Of a stretch of 8,162 nucleotides of DNA, positions 6,003-8,162 are shown piece after piece. The first letter of the stretch is position 1, and every line of letters begins with the position of its first letter. The position numbers were made by a program, and so were the translations under genes. The DNA is from an uncultured Litorilinea sp. GTDB lineage: Bacteria; Chloroflexota; Anaerolineae; Caldilineales; Caldilineaceae. Below the pieces are notes generated by a model that was given only the letters and a program-made list of their open reading frames with translations, had not been told where the DNA came from and made no database searches. Location of the stretch: the NCBI GenBank assembly GCA_946885925.1, contig CAMPHP010000108.1:1-8162 (forward strand), in the 5' to 3' direction.

Positions 6003-6860
6003 ATGACAACTGTAGCATTTCAAGGCGAGCATGGCGCATATTCCGAAGAGGCCGCCATCCAGCATTTTGGAGAGGGCATCACCACCCTCCCCTGCCATGC
6101 TTTTGAGCACCTCTTTGCAGCAGTCGAGGAGGGCAAAGCAGACTTTGCCATATTACCTGTCGAAAATTCAACAGCAGGCAGCATCAACAAATCCTTTGAC
6201 CTGCTGCTTGAACACGATGCCAAGGTTCATGGCGAGATCTTGCTACGTGTACGCCACTGCCTGCTCACTTTGCCAGGCCAGGCCAAAACCATTCATGAAG
6301 TTCGCAGCCATCCGCAAGCATTGGCCCAATGCGAGGAATACCTCAACCGCAATCATTTTGTTGCGGTCCCCTGGTACGATACCGCGGGTAGTGCCAAAGA
6401 CTTGGCGGCGCAGCCTGTCGAGGGCGTTGGCGTCATCGCCTCTAAACTCTCCGCCAAGCACTATGGACTAGAGATTGTCCAAGAGGGTATCGAGGATTTG
6501 CGCCACAACTTTACACGCTTTTTTGTAATCGGCACGGGTGATGCCGAGGTGCGCGGCCCATCCAAAACGTCGCTGGTCTTTGCCATCCCCAATACTGCGG
6601 GATCTCTGCTCCAGGCGTTGAACGAATTTGCCAACCGGCGCATCAATCTCACCAAGTTGGAGAGCCGTCCGCGGCGCAACCGGCCCTGGCAATATGTCTT
6701 CTATCTTGACTTTGACGGTCACTGGCAGGACCCAGCCGCACGCGAAGCCATCATTCAGTTGCTCAGCCGCGCCGCCTTTGTCAAGCTACTCGGCAGCTAT
6801 CCTGCCGCAGTCACGACCCAAGAAGAAGTCAGCGCCCAGGCGCAGTCTTTACAGATATGA
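6003..6860 (+). CDS. pheA: Prephenate dehydratase with C-terminal ACT domain
   Basis: The enzyme converts prephenate to phenylpyruvate, the step committed to phenylalanine, in the cytoplasm. The 285-residue length is normal for monofunctional bacterial prephenate dehydratase. The N-terminus reads [15 protein letters not shown], and the catalytic domain (about 3-178) carries [11 protein letters not shown] at 51-61 and the TRF motif at 171-173, whose Thr is catalytic in the family. The ACT domain (about 188-265) contains [10 protein letters not shown] at 197-206 and ESRP at 220-223, the site for phenylalanine feedback binding. There is no fused chorismate mutase. Transcription is likely controlled by the aromatic leader attenuator directly upstream. 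A DAHP synthase gene follows after 56 bp with no terminator between, so the two are probably one operon controlling entry into and exit from the shikimate route. Confidence 0.97.
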   Translation: MTTVAFQGEHGAYSEEAAIQHFGEGITTLPCHAFEHLFAAVEEGKADFAILPVENSTAGSINKSFDLLLEHDAKVHGEILLRVRHCLLTLPGQAKTIHEVRSHPQALAQCEEYLNRNHFVAVPWYDTAGSAKDLAAQPVEGVGVIASKLSAKHYGLEIVQEGIEDLRHNFTRFFVIGTGDAEVRGPSKTSLVFAIPNTAGSLLQALNEFANRRINLTKLESRPRRNRPWQYVFYLDFDGHWQDPAAREAIIQLLSRAAFVKLLGSYPAAVTTQEEVSAQAQSLQI

Positions 6861-6869
6861 ATGTTAATC

Positions 6870-6882
6870 GTACGCACAACGC
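6870..6882 (+). repeat. 13-bp direct repeat, copy 2 (GTACGCACAACGC)
   Basis: This is identical to 5540-5552. It lies 9 bp after the pheA stop and 34 bp before the aroF start. No promoter is evident around this copy. Confidence 0.35.
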
Positions 6883-6916
6883 ATTTGGACACCCATAGAG
6901 GATTGGAGAACAGATC

Positions 6917-7966
6917 ATGATTGTCGTAATGAAACCCAATGCATCGCAAGAAGACATTAAGTCCGTCATCCGCAAGGCAGAGTCACTAGGTGCACAAACC
7001 CACCCCATCTACGGCGAAAACCGCACGGTCGTCGCACTGGTGGGAGACCTTACCCACGTCAGCCGCGAAATTTTCGACGCAATGGACAGTGTGGCAGAGA
7101 CCGTACGTATTCAAGAACCCTACAAGTTAAGCAGCCGCAGCGCACATCCCCATGACACCATCATTGAGGTGGGGACTGTGCGCATTGGTGGTCCGGATGT
7201 GGTCATTATGGCGGGACCTTGTAGCGTAGAAGGACGCCAGCAGATCATCGAACAAGCCTATGCGGTGAAGGAAGCAGGCGCACATATCCTGCGCGGTGGT
7301 GCCTACAAACCGCGTACCAGCCCCTACAGCTTCCAGGGTTTGGGCGTCAAGGGCCTAGAATACTTGGCCGAGGCGCGCGAACTCACGGGCTTGCCTGTCA
7401 TCACAGAAGTTATGACCGTGGAAGCGTTGCCCGCAGTCGCCGAATACGCTGATATTCTCCAGATTGGCGCACGCAATATGCAAAACTACGGCCTGTTGCA
7501 AGCTGTTGGCAAGGTCAACCGCCCCGTCATGCTCAAGCGCGGCATGAGTGGCACCGTGGAAGAACTGCTCATGTGTGCCGAATACATTGTCAGCAATAGT
7601 AACTACAACGTCATGGTCTGTGAGCGCGGTATCCGCACCTACGAAACCGCCACCCGCAACACCTTTGACCTCAACGCCGTACCTGTCCTAAAGCAACGCA
7701 CCCACCTGCCCGTTGTCGCCGATCCCTCCCACGGTACAGGCTACCGCGAATTCGGTCCAGCGATGAGCCGCGCCGCGGTTGCTGCCGGAGCCGACGCACT
7801 CATTCTGGAAGTTCATCCCGATCCGGACAATGCAGCCAGTGATGGACGCCAAAGCTTGGACATGAACGAATTCGCCAAACTGGTTGAGAGCTTGCGCCGC
7901 GTTGCCGAGGCCGTTGACCGCAAGGTTGCACCTCCCTTGGGCACACCCGAGTTGGTTACTGCCTAA
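6917..7966 (+). CDS. aroF: 3-deoxy-7-phosphoheptulonate (DAHP) synthase, type I-beta with ferredoxin-like regulatory domain
   Basis: The enzyme joins phosphoenolpyruvate and erythrose 4-phosphate to DAHP, the first shikimate step. Residues 1-70 form the ferredoxin-like domain that binds Tyr or Phe in the Thermotoga maritima enzyme. The barrel follows, with AGPCSVE at 99-105, [12 protein letters not shown] at 126-137, KRGMSG at 207-212 and ADPSHGTG at 268-275. C102, H272, E298 and D309 occupy the metal-ligand positions, with numbering identical to the T. maritima enzyme as I recall it. The length of 349 is slightly above 338 because of a C-terminal tail. GGAG lies 8 nt before ATG. It follows pheA by 56 bp and precedes a second DAHP synthase by 54 bp, with no intrinsic terminator on either side, so it is probably co-transcribed under the upstream attenuator. 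Annotation pipelines may call it aroF or aroG; the paralogue symbol is arbitrary. Confidence 0.97.
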   Translation: MIVVMKPNASQEDIKSVIRKAESLGAQTHPIYGENRTVVALVGDLTHVSREIFDAMDSVAETVRIQEPYKLSSRSAHPHDTIIEVGTVRIGGPDVVIMAGPCSVEGRQQIIEQAYAVKEAGAHILRGGAYKPRTSPYSFQGLGVKGLEYLAEARELTGLPVITEVMTVEALPAVAEYADILQIGARNMQNYGLLQAVGKVNRPVMLKRGMSGTVEELLMCAEYIVSNSNYNVMVCERGIRTYETATRNTFDLNAVPVLKQRTHLPVVADPSHGTGYREFGPAMSRAAVAAGADALILEVHPDPDNAASDGRQSLDMNEFAKLVESLRRVAEAVDRKVAPPLGTPELVTA

Positions 7967-8020
7967 GCATAGGAATTCGCTTATCTCCTACGCTGCATAT
8001 CGAAGAACAAGGATCAGGCC

Positions 8021-8162
8021 ATGATTATCGTGATGCAGCAGCACGCTGCCATCAAAGATATCGAAACAGTTGTAAAGCGGATCGAAGAGTTGGGGTACAA
8101 AGTCCATCTCAGCCGCGGCGAAGCGCGTACCATTATCGGCATCATTGGGGCCGATGAACACA
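8021..8162 (+). CDS. Second DAHP synthase, N-terminal ferredoxin-like domain only (3' end outside window)
   Basis: Only 47 codons are visible, beginning [18 protein letters not shown] and continuing to [10 protein letters not shown]. Aligned without gaps to the start of the preceding DAHP synthase, it shares the MIxVM opening, the DI...V helix, the LG turn, the R-G/Y-G-E turn and the hydrophobic strand, but is clearly diverged, so it is an older paralogue and not a recent copy. AAGGA lies 7 nt before ATG. The tandem position suggests two DAHP synthases with different feedback specificities in one operon. Only the regulatory domain is seen, so a stand-alone domain cannot be ruled out. Confidence 0.8.
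   Translation, partial: MIIVMQQHAAIKDIETVVKRIEELGYKVHLSRGEARTIIGIIGADEH

Overview
The window reads as an ordinary chromosomal stretch of a free-living bacterium, with every supported gene on the + strand. Two functional blocks sit side by side. The gene set suggests a member of the Chloroflexota or a similar deep-branching lineage: a NarB-like molybdoenzyme next to a PsrB/NrfC-like ferredoxin subunit, a Tat-anchored Rieske protein and a tiny two-helix membrane protein, followed by pheA and DAHP synthases carrying the ferredoxin-like N-terminal domain. This assignment is an inference from gene content and remembered family resemblance, not from a marker gene.

Block 1 (1-5534) looks like a respiratory or assimilatory nitrate-reductase-type operon. 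In order it holds: the 3' end of a NarI-like membrane cytochrome with a C-terminal CxxC...CxxC domain; a 748-residue molybdopterin oxidoreductase with the Nap/Nas/NarB-type cysteine signature; a 220-residue protein with four [4Fe-4S] motifs, starting at TTG behind a near-perfect Shine-Dalgarno; a Rieske protein overlapping it by ATGA; a 75-residue two-helix protein; and a TDT/SLAC1-family anion channel or carrier. A plausible electron path is quinol, membrane cytochrome and/or Rieske, polyferredoxin, then molybdenum enzyme, with the TDT protein moving nitrate, nitrite or another anion. The substrate is not proven. A 14-bp unit is repeated four times across the Rieske stop codon.

Block 2 (5535-8162) is an aromatic amino acid biosynthesis operon: pheA (prephenate dehydratase with ACT domain), a type I-beta DAHP synthase, and the first 47 codons of a second, paralogous DAHP synthase running off the window.

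The most interesting part is the 468-bp leader between the blocks. It has a strong sigma70-type promoter (TTGACA, 17 bp, extended TATCGT) and then an open frame with 12 aromatic codons (Tyr, Phe and Trp) among 18. After that comes a 14-nt segment that can pair with the 5' arm of a textbook intrinsic terminator, which ends 32 nt before the pheA start codon. Together this is the layout of a ribosome-mediated transcription attenuator sensing all three aromatic amino acids. The peptide start codon is unresolved because no good Shine-Dalgarno is present.
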